From Gammaproteobacteria bacterium (lineage in GTDB: Bacteria; Pseudomonadota; Gammaproteobacteria; Acidiferrobacterales; Acidiferrobacteraceae), in contig JAPTWT010000008.1 of NCBI GenBank assembly GCA_028064935.1, positions 1-19,066 of the forward strand: a stretch of DNA of 19,066 bases, in the 5' to 3' direction. The notes under the pieces are model-generated. The model saw nothing but the letters and a program-made list of their open reading frames with translations, did no database searches and had not been told where the DNA came from. Below, piece by piece: positions 5,716 through 12,675 of the stretch. Each line of letters starts with the position of its first letter. Within the stretch, counting starts at the first letter, position 1. A program made the translations under genes and the position numbers.

Positions 5716-6057
5716 CTACTTTATGCTCCCCGCTACAACGTGCAGGGCCGCACGGCGCTCCTTAGCTCGTAGCGCTGCTGCCTTTCTCTTCAGTGCGGCA
5801 TGTTCGATAGGGTCCAGTGTCAAGATAGCTGCCAGCTCTGCCATGCCGCTCTTTTTGTCCGTATCGGCCTTGACAGGCAACTCCAGTGCAAGACCCCAGT
5901 CGTCTCGTGTCTCGATGGTGTCGATGTCGACACCGATTTTGGCAAGTCGCGGTTGCCAGAAGGCACGGCCGCAATCGGAGATGGAGACGGTACCATCTTG
6001 GTGGTAAATAACGTCACCAGTGCTATCATTGCAGGCCGAATGGCCTGTGGTTTCCAT
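5716..6057 (-). CDS. Hypothetical protein, paralog of the 5248-5577 gene, 113 aa
   Basis: Same small family as the neighbour at 5248-5577 (shared DGTVSIS, WQPRLAKIGVDIDTIET, DDWGLALELPVKA, LDPIEHAALKRKAAALRAKERR). The ATG at 6057 is chosen because GGAAGGGG lies upstream and the promoter-like element ends at 6094. An in-frame ATG closer to the promoter would leave no leader, and the frame stays open far upstream without coding value. A copy of the dispersed hairpin is embedded at codons 4-10 and translated as TGHSACN. The C-terminus is strongly basic and helical. Function unknown. Confidence 0.75.
   Translation of the reverse strand: METTGHSACNDSTGDVIYHQDGTVSISDCGRAFWQPRLAKIGVDIDTIETRDDWGLALELPVKADTDKKSGMAELAAILTLDPIEHAALKRKAAALRAKERRAALHVVAGSIK
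6027..6048 (-). repeat. Dispersed hairpin repeat, copy B (inside a coding region)
   Basis: Minus strand: stem CAGGCC / GGCCTG, loop ATTC, tail CAATG. Identical over 22 nt to copy D at 14977-14998. It lies just inside the start of the 113-aa gene. Confidence 0.85.
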
Positions 6058-6093
6058 CTTGTCGTCGCCCCTTCCGTAATTCCGTGCCTGTAT

Positions 6094-6114
6094 CATCGGC
6101 CCGCCTGGATTTTC
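6094..6114 (-). promoter_or_regulatory. Bipartite promoter-like element (GAA-N12-CCGATG)
   Basis: Minus-strand GAAAATCCAGGCGGG followed by CCGATG, about 37 bp before the ATG at 6057. The second block has G for T at one position. It is back to back with the divergent copy at 6130-6150. Confidence 0.55.
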
Positions 6115-6129
6115 GCACAAGAACACCTC

Positions 6130-6150
6130 GAATTTGCCTGGGACCCTATA
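6130..6150 (+). promoter_or_regulatory. Bipartite promoter-like element (GAA-N12-CCTATA)
   Basis: Plus-strand GAATTTGCCTGGGAC followed by CCTATA. It makes the ATG at 6152 implausible as a start and supports 6179. Confidence 0.7.
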
Positions 6151-6178
6151 AATGGCACAACCCATCAGGGAGAAATCC

Positions 6179-6724
6179 ATGCCCGAAGTTTTCTTCACGT
6201 CCGACCAGCATTTTGGCCATGAGCGCATCGTGCGGCTGTGCAACCGCCCGTTCAAGGACGCCCAAGAGATGGACGAGCGCCTCATTGCCAACTGGAACGC
6301 TGTCGTCGGCCCCAAAGACGACGTGTGGTGCCTGGGTGACTTCTCCATGGGCCGACCGGACGCCATCAACCGGATTCTCCGCCGGCTGAGCGGGCGCAAG
6401 CACCTCATCCGCGGGAACCACGACCGCGTAACCGGCGTGGAATGGACAAGCCTCCAGGACGCAACGACCATTACAGCCGGCGGGCGAAAGTTTTACTTGC
6501 ATCATTACCCCGTACGGGACTGGCCCGGTAAGTGGTCGCGCGTGCTCCATCTGTACGGCCACGTGCACGGCAACCTCCGGCCGGAGCCCGGCACGATGGA
6601 GGTTGGTGTTGACGTGTGGGGCGGGCGTCCTGTATCCGCAGAAGAGCTTGTGGTTGCCATCGGTGAGTTTAAGCCCACTCACGAGCTTCTTCAGCCATTT
6701 CGCTCGCGGAGCTGGTGCGGGTAG
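6179..6724 (+). CDS. Calcineurin-like metallophosphoesterase, 181 aa
   Basis: Binuclear-metal phosphoesterase. All signature blocks are present in order: Asp9 and His11 in SDQHFGH, GDFSMG (Asp54), GNHDR (Asn80, His81), HHYPV (His108/109) and GHVHG (His128, His130). The length and the SDxHFGH opening match the small phage/plasmid-associated members of the family, which act on nucleotides or phosphate esters; the substrate here is unknown. The start at 6179 has AGGGAGA 5 nt upstream. An in-frame ATG at 6152 lies only 2 nt after the promoter element. It is divergent from the 113-aa paralog gene. Confidence 0.9.
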   Translation: MPEVFFTSDQHFGHERIVRLCNRPFKDAQEMDERLIANWNAVVGPKDDVWCLGDFSMGRPDAINRILRRLSGRKHLIRGNHDRVTGVEWTSLQDATTITAGGRKFYLHHYPVRDWPGKWSRVLHLYGHVHGNLRPEPGTMEVGVDVWGGRPVSAEELVVAIGEFKPTHELLQPFRSRSWCG

Positions 6725-6759
6725 TTGTTGTGCGCGAGGATGTTTTCGCGTCTTGAATC

Positions 6760-6790
6760 CCTGGTAGCCGCCGGCGACTCCCCTACCAGG
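6760..6790. terminator. Hairpin between convergent phosphoesterase and SulP genes
   Basis: Perfect 8-bp stem CCTGGTAG / CTACCAGG around a 15-nt loop, placed between the two convergent stops (6724 and 6793). There is no T-tract, so it is only a candidate terminator or a 3'-end protecting structure. Confidence 0.4.
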
Positions 6791-6792
6791 AC

Positions 6793-8376
6793 CTATATTA
6801 CAGGCTCAATCTGAAAATCCGCCTTGAGGCACACGCGGCCACCGTGCGCTCGCCATCGGCTAATCTCACGGCTCAACATGACTCGCCCGTCGTGGTCGAG
6901 GTAGTGGACGCCGTGCAGGTCCAGCGTGATGGGCTTAGCCCATCCGCAGGACTCGCCGAGAATGCGAAGCTGCCGGGCAATGGCTTGCGCTGACACGAAG
7001 AACACCGCGCCGGTGAGGTTGGCCACCAGTCCGTCGGCCGTTTCCGAGACAACCACTCGCGGCTCCGCGGCTTGCGCCATGTAGTAGACGGCCGGGATGG
7101 CGAAACCTACGACTACGGCCGCGGTAAGGCCGGCAAACACGCCGCAAAAGAGCACCGCGGCGTACAAAGCGGCTTGGCCGCTGCTGTGCTTGGCCAAGGC
7201 CACGATTTCCCGCGGATGTATCAAGGACGCACCGACCAGGCACAGCATGGCTGCCATGGCCGGCACGGGAATGGCGGCAATAACGCCCGGCAATGCCAGC
7301 GCTGCCACAAGAATGAACAAGGCGGAATAGACTGCCGCCATCGGTGTCCGGGCACCGGCGTCTTGGTGTGCCTTCGAGCGGTTGACCGAACCACCCGCAG
7401 CAAAGCCCGACAAGAACGATATCGCCACGTTGGCTACACCTTGGGCGATGGCGTCCTGGTCGATATCGACCGGCTGCCCGGACTCTTCCGCGGCGGCACG
7501 TGACACAAGAAGCGACTGAATAAGGCCCACCGCTGCAATCGCCAGGACAGCCGGTACCCCGTGCATCAAAGCGGCGCGGTACAGCGGGTCAAATACCCGT
7601 GGAGCGTCAAAGGGCAGGAGGCGGATTGCCGCGTGCCCGGCTACGAATACCTGAAGGCGCGATGCAGGCGAAATCCAGGCCATGAGTTCGTTTATCGCGA
7701 GTCCGGCCAACAGCGCTACCGGCAAGGCAAATCGGCGGATGGCTTTGGGCGCGAAGCCGCGCAACAGCACGCCGACCAGCAATGTCGCGCCGAACACCAG
7801 CAGGGAGGCCGGATGGAAGTTGCCCGCAGCCAGCGCCGCCGATACCGCGCCTTTCCATGGACTCTCCACGGCCACCGGCGTAATACCGCCGGCGTACGGA
7901 ATCTGCGACAGGAGAATCTGCACGCCGACGGCGGCCATGAACGCGTCGAGAGCGGCCAGCGGAATGGTAGTGAGGTAACGGCTCAAGCCAGCCAAACCCA
8001 CCAATATCTGCGTGATGCCAACGGCTAAGGTTATGACGGCAATCAGGGCCAGGTATTCATGGCTGCCGACCGCCGCAAACGATGCGGCTGCGGCCCCGAG
8101 CATCAGGCTCATGGCCGTGTTAGGCCCGGTGAGCAGGTGCCGGGACGAGCCCCAGAGGGCGGCAATCAGGGTAGCAAATATGGCCGTGTAAAGACCGTAC
8201 TGGGGCGGCACTCCTACCAAGGTAGCAAACACAATGGCCTGGGGCAGTGTCAACGCCGCGGAGGCCAGACCCGCGACTGCATCTGCGCGGACGACATCCT
8301 TGTCCATGGCGGCTTGGCCCCACGACATGAACGGAAACAGTCGCGCCTGGAGCCGCCCGGGCTGCATCCAACGCAT
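6793..8376 (-). CDS. SulP-family anion transporter with C-terminal STAS domain, 527 aa
   Basis: Inner-membrane transporter of the SulP/SLC26 family; members carry sulfate, bicarbonate or other anions. The N-terminal block (VRADAVAGLASAALTLPQAIVFATLVGVPPQYGLYTA, about residues 30-66, cited by its ends VRADAVAG and PQYGLYTA) is the family signature. It is followed by about ten hydrophobic helices to residue 430. A C-terminal STAS domain follows (about 435-527, LDLHGVHYLDHDG). The ATG at 8376 overlaps the stop of the upstream cytochrome gene (TGATG), a sign of translational coupling; an alternative ATG at 8388 is in frame. As the last gene of the secretion/cytochrome operon, it might import sulfate or export the product of thiosulfate oxidation. 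The substrate is not determinable here. Confidence 0.92.
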   Translation of the reverse strand: MRWMQPGRLQARLFPFMSWGQAAMDKDVVRADAVAGLASAALTLPQAIVFATLVGVPPQYGLYTAIFATLIAALWGSSRHLLTGPNTAMSLMLGAAAASFAAVGSHEYLALIAVITLAVGITQILVGLAGLSRYLTTIPLAALDAFMAAVGVQILLSQIPYAGGITPVAVESPWKGAVSAALAAGNFHPASLLVFGATLLVGVLLRGFAPKAIRRFALPVALLAGLAINELMAWISPASRLQVFVAGHAAIRLLPFDAPRVFDPLYRAALMHGVPAVLAIAAVGLIQSLLVSRAAAEESGQPVDIDQDAIAQGVANVAISFLSGFAAGGSVNRSKAHQDAGARTPMAAVYSALFILVAALALPGVIAAIPVPAMAAMLCLVGASLIHPREIVALAKHSSGQAALYAAVLFCGVFAGLTAAVVVGFAIPAVYYMAQAAEPRVVVSETADGLVANLTGAVFFVSAQAIARQLRILGESCGWAKPITLDLHGVHYLDHDGRVMLSREISRWRAHGGRVCLKADFQIEPVI

Positions 8377-9158
8377 CACGGCAGCCACCCGAGTATCCCG
8401 TTGCGCGGATTGGGGTCACGCCACTGCAGCCGTATCCAGGCTGCAATGTCCTTGGCCTGCTGCGGCTTCAACGAACCTGGGCGGTCATACGGCATGTTGG
8501 CCAGGATGAAACGCTCGAGGAGTAGTTGCCGTCCCATGCCTGCGCCCCACGCAAACGAATTGTCACCCCAAAGCGGTGGATATAGGTATTTGCCGGACTT
8601 GTCCCGCAGGCCCTGGCCGGTTTTGCCGTGACACATGGAGCAGTCCGCGGCAAACAGTTGCCGGCCAGCGATTGGGTCGGGTTGCTTGCCGGTCCGCGGC
8701 ATGACCGGCAAACGGGCGCCAGGGAGCAAGATGCGCTCAGGCGCGCCGGTGGCCAGCCACGAAACGTAGGCCTCGAGGGCAAGCAGCGTCTCGCTGTCTC
8801 GCGGCGGCACATAGCCGTGCAGGCTGGACACGAAGCATTGCTGAATGCGCTGGCTGAGAGTGATGACCTGGCGTACGCGCGGTTCGTACTTCGGGTAGAG
8901 ACCCGCCGCGCCCCACATCGGGATGGCATCAGGCCGGCGGCCGTTGTCCAGATGACAGCTGCCACATGACAAGCCGTTCCCCGCATAGCGGGGAGCATAC
9001 TTCGGGGTGTCCCTGAAGATATCGTACCCTTGGTGCACGAGAGCGCCGAAGGCGCCGCGCGGCATGGCGGTTACAGGTGGCGGCTGAAACGCCCGGGCCG
9101 CCAACGGCACGGCCAACAAAAATGACAAAATGGCTCCGCGAATTGGTTGTAGGGTCAA
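8376..9158 (-). CDS. tsdA: Diheme cytochrome c, TsdA-type thiosulfate dehydrogenase, 260 aa
   Basis: Periplasmic diheme c-type cytochrome; TsdA oxidises two thiosulfates to tetrathionate. A signal peptide (AILSFLLAVPLAARA) is followed by two heme sites, CGSCH (65-69) and CSMCH (173-177). Cys108, in RIQQCFVSSLHG, corresponds to the unusual Cys axial ligand that typifies TsdA heme 1. Met222 in ANMPYDRPG is a plausible ligand for heme 2. The NGLSCGSCH opening and overall length also fit. The TTG start has GAGGA 8 nt upstream and lies 10 bp after the stop of traF. It is carried as cargo inside the conjugation operon and directly coupled to the SulP gene. A TsdA-like tetrathionate reductase role is the main alternative. 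Confidence 0.85.
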   Translation of the reverse strand: MTLQPIRGAILSFLLAVPLAARAFQPPPVTAMPRGAFGALVHQGYDIFRDTPKYAPRYAGNGLSCGSCHLDNGRRPDAIPMWGAAGLYPKYEPRVRQVITLSQRIQQCFVSSLHGYVPPRDSETLLALEAYVSWLATGAPERILLPGARLPVMPRTGKQPDPIAGRQLFAADCSMCHGKTGQGLRDKSGKYLYPPLWGDNSFAWGAGMGRQLLLERFILANMPYDRPGSLKPQQAKDIAAWIRLQWRDPNPRNGILGWLP

Positions 9159-9168
9159 GGTTCTGTCC

Positions 9169-10200
9169 TCAATTATGACTTGATGTTGTACCCGTTTGTC
9201 GTGGGAGTTGTTTCTGCAGGAACGCCCTCATCTGTTCCGGGTTCGGCCGGTGGCGCGGGTTGAAGTCCATGGCGGGGGCTGCACCGGAGGTCTTCAACTT
9301 GTGCAGGGCGGCTTCACGCCACGCCACGAAGAAGTTGTAGAGGTTGTCCTCGGCGGTCTCGGTGGTCGTAAGCCCCGCATACACGCGAATCCATACGTTC
9401 TTCGGTAGATACAGGAACAGGGTCGGGACGATGGAGACATGCAGGAGATGCGCCGGCAGAAGGCTCCGCGCCGCCGACACGCAATGCCGCGCGAAGGCCT
9501 TGTCGCAAGGGCCCTTGAGACTGGCCTGCCAAATCGTAAGGCCTGTGTCACGCTCGAAGCCCTGCATGGGCGGAACCTCGCCCTGGCAGTAGGGGCAGTC
9601 GGCCTTGGTGAACAGGATAAGCACCCCACCAAACCGCCGAATGGCCTGCCAGGCGGCGGCCTTGTTCAGGCTATGCGTCGAAAAAGCGAGCCGCAGACCA
9701 TACGCAGAGATGGGCGCCGTGGCGGTGCCGCTCAAACTTGGGTCCTGCACGGTGTTGTACTGCCACACGCGCGTGGCGGTGATGGCTTGGTCAACCACCC
9801 ATCGGGTGTACCGCTGCACAGCCTTCACGGCCTTCTGGTTGTTGGGATGGATGACCATGCGATGCAGCAGGGCGTCGCGCTCCTTCGTCTGAAAGGCAAA
9901 GCTGTGGGGCGTCAGAAAGCCGCAACGCGCAGTCCAGGTCGCCGTATGCCGACAGGCCCGTTTTCTTGCCGGGGCTGCAGTGACCGCACGGGGCCTTGGC
10001 GCCGGCTGAATGTGGTGTGTGTTTACGGGAGGCGACTGGTAAAACCAGTATCCGCGCGCGCCGCTCTGCCCGCTGGTGCCGGGAAACGACACGGCAGCTT
10101 GCATTGCAGGCCTAGTGGCTTGTGCGGCCGCCGGCCAAATCGCCGACACAGTTGCCAGGCCCACCAGCACGGCTGTGCCCGCTGTCTTGCGCCAACTCAT
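9169..10200 (-). CDS. traF: TraF-type conjugal pilus assembly protein, thioredoxin-like, 343 aa
   Basis: Periplasmic F-type transfer protein with a thioredoxin-like C-terminal domain. Visible are a signal peptide (AVLVGLATVSAIWPAAAQA), the GYWFYQ motif typical of the start of mature TraF, and a CPYC active site in ILFTKADCPYCQGE (about 202-205); F plasmid TraF itself lacks this pair. IVPTLFLY supplies the cis-Pro strand. It probably supports disulfide formation in pilus-assembly proteins such as TraH. The ATG at 10200 overlaps the upstream stop (TAATG), so the seven codons upstream in the open frame are not used. A hairpin repeat copy lies in the signal-peptide cleavage region. Confidence 0.88.
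   Translation of the reverse strand: MSWRKTAGTAVLVGLATVSAIWPAAAQATRPAMQAAVSFPGTSGQSGARGYWFYQSPPVNTHHIQPAPRPRAVTAAPARKRACRHTATWTARCGFLTPHSFAFQTKERDALLHRMVIHPNNQKAVKAVQRYTRWVVDQAITATRVWQYNTVQDPSLSGTATAPISAYGLRLAFSTHSLNKAAAWQAIRRFGGVLILFTKADCPYCQGEVPPMQGFERDTGLTIWQASLKGPCDKAFARHCVSAARSLLPAHLLHVSIVPTLFLYLPKNVWIRVYAGLTTTETAEDNLYNFFVAWREAALHKLKTSGAAPAMDFNPRHRPNPEQMRAFLQKQLPRQTGTTSSHN
10102..10122 (-). repeat. Dispersed hairpin repeat, copy M (inside traF)
   Basis: Minus strand: stem CAAGCC / GGCCTG with one A-C mismatch, loop ACTA, tail CAATG. This is the most diverged copy. It encodes QATRPAM near the signal-peptide cleavage site. Confidence 0.6.
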
Positions 10201-10817
10201 TAATGTCTGGCCGTGGTCCATAGGGGTTGTATTGTCCCGATGATTTGCTGCCGTCTCACCAGCCCGAAATAGCGCGAGTCGTAACTTTGCGGTACGCGCG
10301 TGGAACCGGCATAGAACTGTCCAGGCGGAATCCGTGTGTCATTCCAGTGCATGTGGTACGGTACGGGCCGGCCGTCTGGTGCGCGGTGCAGGGCACAGCC
10401 GAGGGCGCGCTCCCTGCCACTGCGGCGCCGGACGGTCACACACCCCTGACGAGTCGTCAGGATGTCTCCCGGCTTACCTTCGACGCGCTTGATGAATGGC
10501 GTACCGTCCGGGTAGGGCGCTACGTGCCGGTCGAGGCAGGTGAGCCGTGTAATGCCTGCCAATGGGCCTCGTGTAACACGTACGGGTGTTAGCGGGCAGC
10601 TGTAATGAAACTGCACCAGCGCTCCATAAGGGAGGCGGCGGACCGGGATGGGGCCTGTCACATGCACCAGGTACAGTCCGCGCGGCTCCGACGGCGTGAT
10701 ATTCCATACGAGCCGCCACGGACTGTACCGAAGCGCTGCCAGAGCCACCGTAACGCCTACCAGCGCGATAGCGACCAGGTGCCTACATTGCAGGCCGCAG
10801 GGCCTACGGGATGACAT
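10200..10817 (-). CDS. S26-family conjugal peptidase (TraF/TrhF type), 205 aa
   Basis: Membrane-anchored signal-peptidase-like serine protease that in conjugation systems processes the pilin or other transfer proteins. One N-terminal helix (HLVAIALVGVTVALAALRY) precedes the catalytic Ser43 in NITPSEPRGLYLV. The general-base Lys110 is in FIKRVEGKPGD, and the closing box is YDSRYFGLV. The start is uncertain: the ATG at 10817 overlaps the TrbI stop by 14 bp, while an ATG at 10844 is also in frame; neither has a strong ribosome site. The stop overlaps the traF start. This is a different protein from the thioredoxin-like TraF of the same operon, despite the shared family name in RP4. Confidence 0.88.
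   Translation of the reverse strand: MSSRRPCGLQCRHLVAIALVGVTVALAALRYSPWRLVWNITPSEPRGLYLVHVTGPIPVRRLPYGALVQFHYSCPLTPVRVTRGPLAGITRLTCLDRHVAPYPDGTPFIKRVEGKPGDILTTRQGCVTVRRRSGRERALGCALHRAPDGRPVPYHMHWNDTRIPPGQFYAGSTRVPQSYDSRYFGLVRRQQIIGTIQPLWTTARH
10786..10805 (-). repeat. Dispersed hairpin repeat, copy F (TrbI/S26 gene junction)
   Basis: Minus strand: stem TAGGCC / GGCCTG with a terminal U-G wobble, loop CTGC, tail CAATG. It spans the end of the trbI-like stop codon and early codons of the S26 peptidase gene. Confidence 0.7.
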
Positions 10818-11412
10818 GGGCCGCAGCGTGACGCTGTTGGGCATCGAATGCCGCTGCAGACCGCCGCTCCTGTTTCTTGGCCCGCGCGCGTAGCGCGGCG
10901 TCAAGCTGGCTCAGCGACATAGTCGTCGCTGCAACCCCGTGCGTCAGGTACTGCGTGAGGTCCACCGTTGGTACCTTGGCCGGTAGCCCGAGCTTGGTCA
11001 GAACCGTTTTGGTGATGTCCGGGACCGACCCGGCGATGACGGCCTGCTTCACCAACACGATGGTCCCAGGCCCGGCGACCTTGCGAATGGTGGCGCGCAT
11101 CTCACGGCCGACGCGAAACAGTTTGAGCGTGACACGCCGCCGGGCCGCCGGGTGATTGCCGTGTCGCGTCAAAAGCTTCGAGGCCAGGGCGCGCTCGGCG
11201 TTCGCCAGCTCCACCGGGTCGATAGTGACGATTCGCGCCGTCGGAGCCTGCGCGGACGTATTCCCGGGCGACCCTTGGATATGCACGGCGCCAACCGCAA
11301 CAAGCAGCGCCGCCACGATTATGGCCAGGACGAGGAACACCGCGCTGTCGCGTATCTCTTTGCCGACAATGGCTAAAGCCTCGGATATGGCTTTACGAAT
11401 TTTCTGCAGCAT
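10804..11412 (-). CDS. trbI: F-type TrbI-like conjugal transfer protein, 202 aa
   Basis: Bitopic inner-membrane protein of F-type transfer systems, linked to pilus extension and retraction. It has a cytoplasmic N-terminal stretch, one transmembrane helix (AVFLVLAIIVAALLVAVGAV, residues about 24-43), and a periplasmic domain with the family pattern IVTIDPVELANAERALAS and IVLVKQAVIAGSVPDITKTVL. At 202 aa it is longer than F TrbI (about 130 aa) because of N- and C-terminal extensions; the latter is rich in Arg, Lys, Ala and His. The ATG is supported by AGGAG 7 nt upstream. It lies between the DsbC/G-like gene and the S26 peptidase gene. Confidence 0.8.
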   Translation of the reverse strand: MLQKIRKAISEALAIVGKEIRDSAVFLVLAIIVAALLVAVGAVHIQGSPGNTSAQAPTARIVTIDPVELANAERALASKLLTRHGNHPAARRRVTLKLFRVGREMRATIRKVAGPGTIVLVKQAVIAGSVPDITKTVLTKLGLPAKVPTVDLTQYLTHGVAATTMSLSQLDAALRARAKKQERRSAAAFDAQQRHAAAHVIP

Positions 11413-11430
11413 ATGTGCACTCCTATCGTG

Positions 11431-12252
11431 CTAGTTCAGTCCCGCCAAAAACGCCTGCATGTCCTGCGGCACGCCCATGTTGACGGCCCAGTGGCCGCCG
11501 CGCTCCTGGTAAAGCAGTGTCGGCGTACCGTCGCTCTGCAGCTGCTGCATCTCGTGCAGATGCCGCTGAAGCGCTGCGGCCACAAGAGGCGTCGGTTTGA
11601 CCGGCGTGATGCCGCCCTCTTCCGCGCCGGTGTTGAACCGGGACTCGTCCCGCGCCAGCGCGGCAGCCCGGTTGTGCGCCATCAGGATGGCGGCGGCTTT
11701 GCCGGCGCTCGACGGTTTCAGGAACCCGACCGGCACGTAGGTCACGCGCAGGCGTCCGGCCTGAACAAGCGGCGCAAAACTCTCGTACAGCTTGTGGCAG
11801 AAGATGCAGTTCGGGTCGAAGAACACGATGACACTCGGTCCGGCATGCCCGACAGGTACTACCGCGTGGTCCGAGCGAACGGCCGCCGCGACAGCGGCGA
11901 TGTCCGGCTTGGGCGCATACTTCTGGTACAGTGTTTGCGTGGCATTCACACCGCTCGGGGTGATGAGGCCGCCGACCAGGAGGTAGCCATGGAGTCCGTA
12001 GAGGACTTCGTACTGTCCGTGCTGGGACACGAGATAGCCCTGCAGGCCGTCCGGCGCCGGGAACGTGCGCACGATGTGCGCCACGCCCAAAGACACGAGG
12101 CTTTGCAGCGGTTTAGGCACGGCGCTGGCAACGGCGTTGTGCGCCGCAGCCGAGATACAAGCCGCATCGTGACAGCTGTCCGCGCGCGCCGTTATAGCAG
12201 AGCTCATGACCAATAAGGCCACCAGTCCTCCTGCGATTCTTTTTATGACCAT
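11431..12252 (-). CDS. DsbC/DsbG-like periplasmic disulfide isomerase, 273 aa
   Basis: Periplasmic thiol-disulfide protein, comparable to TrbB or DsbC proteins of F-type systems that fold secretin- and pilus-associated proteins. A signal peptide (GGLVALLVMSSAITARA) leads a dimerisation-like N-terminal domain containing PDGLQGYLVSQHGQYEVLYGLHGYLLVGGLI, a DsbC/G pattern (cited by its ends PDGLQGYL and LLVGGLI). A thioredoxin domain follows, with active site CIFC (149-152) in VIVFFDPNCIFCHKLY and the cis-Pro strand GTPTLLY. CIFC is unusual: CPYC or CGYC is more common. The ATG overlaps the preceding stop as TAATG and has AGGAG 8 nt upstream. Confidence 0.88.
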   Translation of the reverse strand: MVIKRIAGGLVALLVMSSAITARADSCHDAACISAAAHNAVASAVPKPLQSLVSLGVAHIVRTFPAPDGLQGYLVSQHGQYEVLYGLHGYLLVGGLITPSGVNATQTLYQKYAPKPDIAAVAAAVRSDHAVVPVGHAGPSVIVFFDPNCIFCHKLYESFAPLVQAGRLRVTYVPVGFLKPSSAGKAAAILMAHNRAAALARDESRFNTGAEEGGITPVKPTPLVAAALQRHLHEMQQLQSDGTPTLLYQERGGHWAVNMGVPQDMQAFLAGLN

Positions 12253-12539
12253 TACGGATTCTCCTGTGTAGTGGTGTTTTCCTGTCCGGTACCCCGCAGG
12301 ATGCCGCGACTCGGCAACGGCACGGCGCGCCCTTGAGCCGCCAGCGCCTTTGCAAAATCCTTGTCCTCGTCCATGAACTGCACGACGACGAGCGCCAGCA
12401 ACTCGCGCTGGCTTATATCCGTGCCGGTGCTTTTCGCCACATATTGGCGATAGGCCTCGAAACGGACGGCCTCGCTTTCGACCAGGGTAAAGTCCAGGCG
12501 GACCTTCTTTTCCTGGACTGGTACGTTTTTGATTTTCAC
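12252..12539 (-). CDS. Small DUF2274-like protein, 95 aa
   Basis: First gene of the operon driven from 12583-12603. The core RLDFTLVESEAVRFEAYRQYVA, then ISQRELLALVVVQFMDEDKDFAKAL, resembles DUF2274 proteins found near Trb and Tra genes: a beta-strand followed by a helical pair, possibly ribbon-helix-helix-like and DNA binding. The GTG at 12539 is chosen because AGGAG lies 9 nt upstream and a promoter element sits before it. The upstream ATG at 12581 would overlap the promoter. It may regulate its own operon, but the family has no established function that I can cite. Confidence 0.7.
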   Translation of the reverse strand: MKIKNVPVQEKKVRLDFTLVESEAVRFEAYRQYVAKSTGTDISQRELLALVVVQFMDEDKDFAKALAAQGRAVPLPSRGILRGTGQENTTTQENP

Positions 12540-12582
12540 TTCGTGTTCTCCTTCATCGTTGGCCTGCAGTGCGATGCACACC

Positions 12583-12603
12583 TATAGGCCCCCTTATTTT
12601 TTC
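12583..12603 (-). promoter_or_regulatory. Bipartite promoter-like element (GAA-N12-CCTATA) of the main transfer operon
   Basis: Minus-strand GAAAAAATAAGGGGG followed by CCTATA. It lies between the traH stop and the GTG at 12539. It is the last such element before a near-gapless run of seven genes through the SulP gene, so it may drive trbI, traF, tsdA and the transporter together. Confidence 0.65.
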
Positions 12604-12615
12604 GCCTGCAATGAA

Positions 12616-12675
12616 GGCCTGTTGTTAGTGGCCGGCGGCGACGGAGGCCGCCAGCCCGCGCGTGAACAACAGGCC
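12616..12675. repeat. 11-bp inverted repeat over the traH stop codon
   Basis: GGCCTGTTGTT (12616-12626) is the perfect complement of AACAACAGGCC (12665-12675), with GC-rich sequence between that can also pair. The structure covers the end of traH and may act as a transcript-end or attenuation hairpin. No T-tract follows. Confidence 0.5.

Noticed and set aside
7072..8631. Long plus-strand open frames opposite the SulP and cytochrome genes
   Set aside because: They are antisense to genes with clear family signatures and have no ribosome sites.
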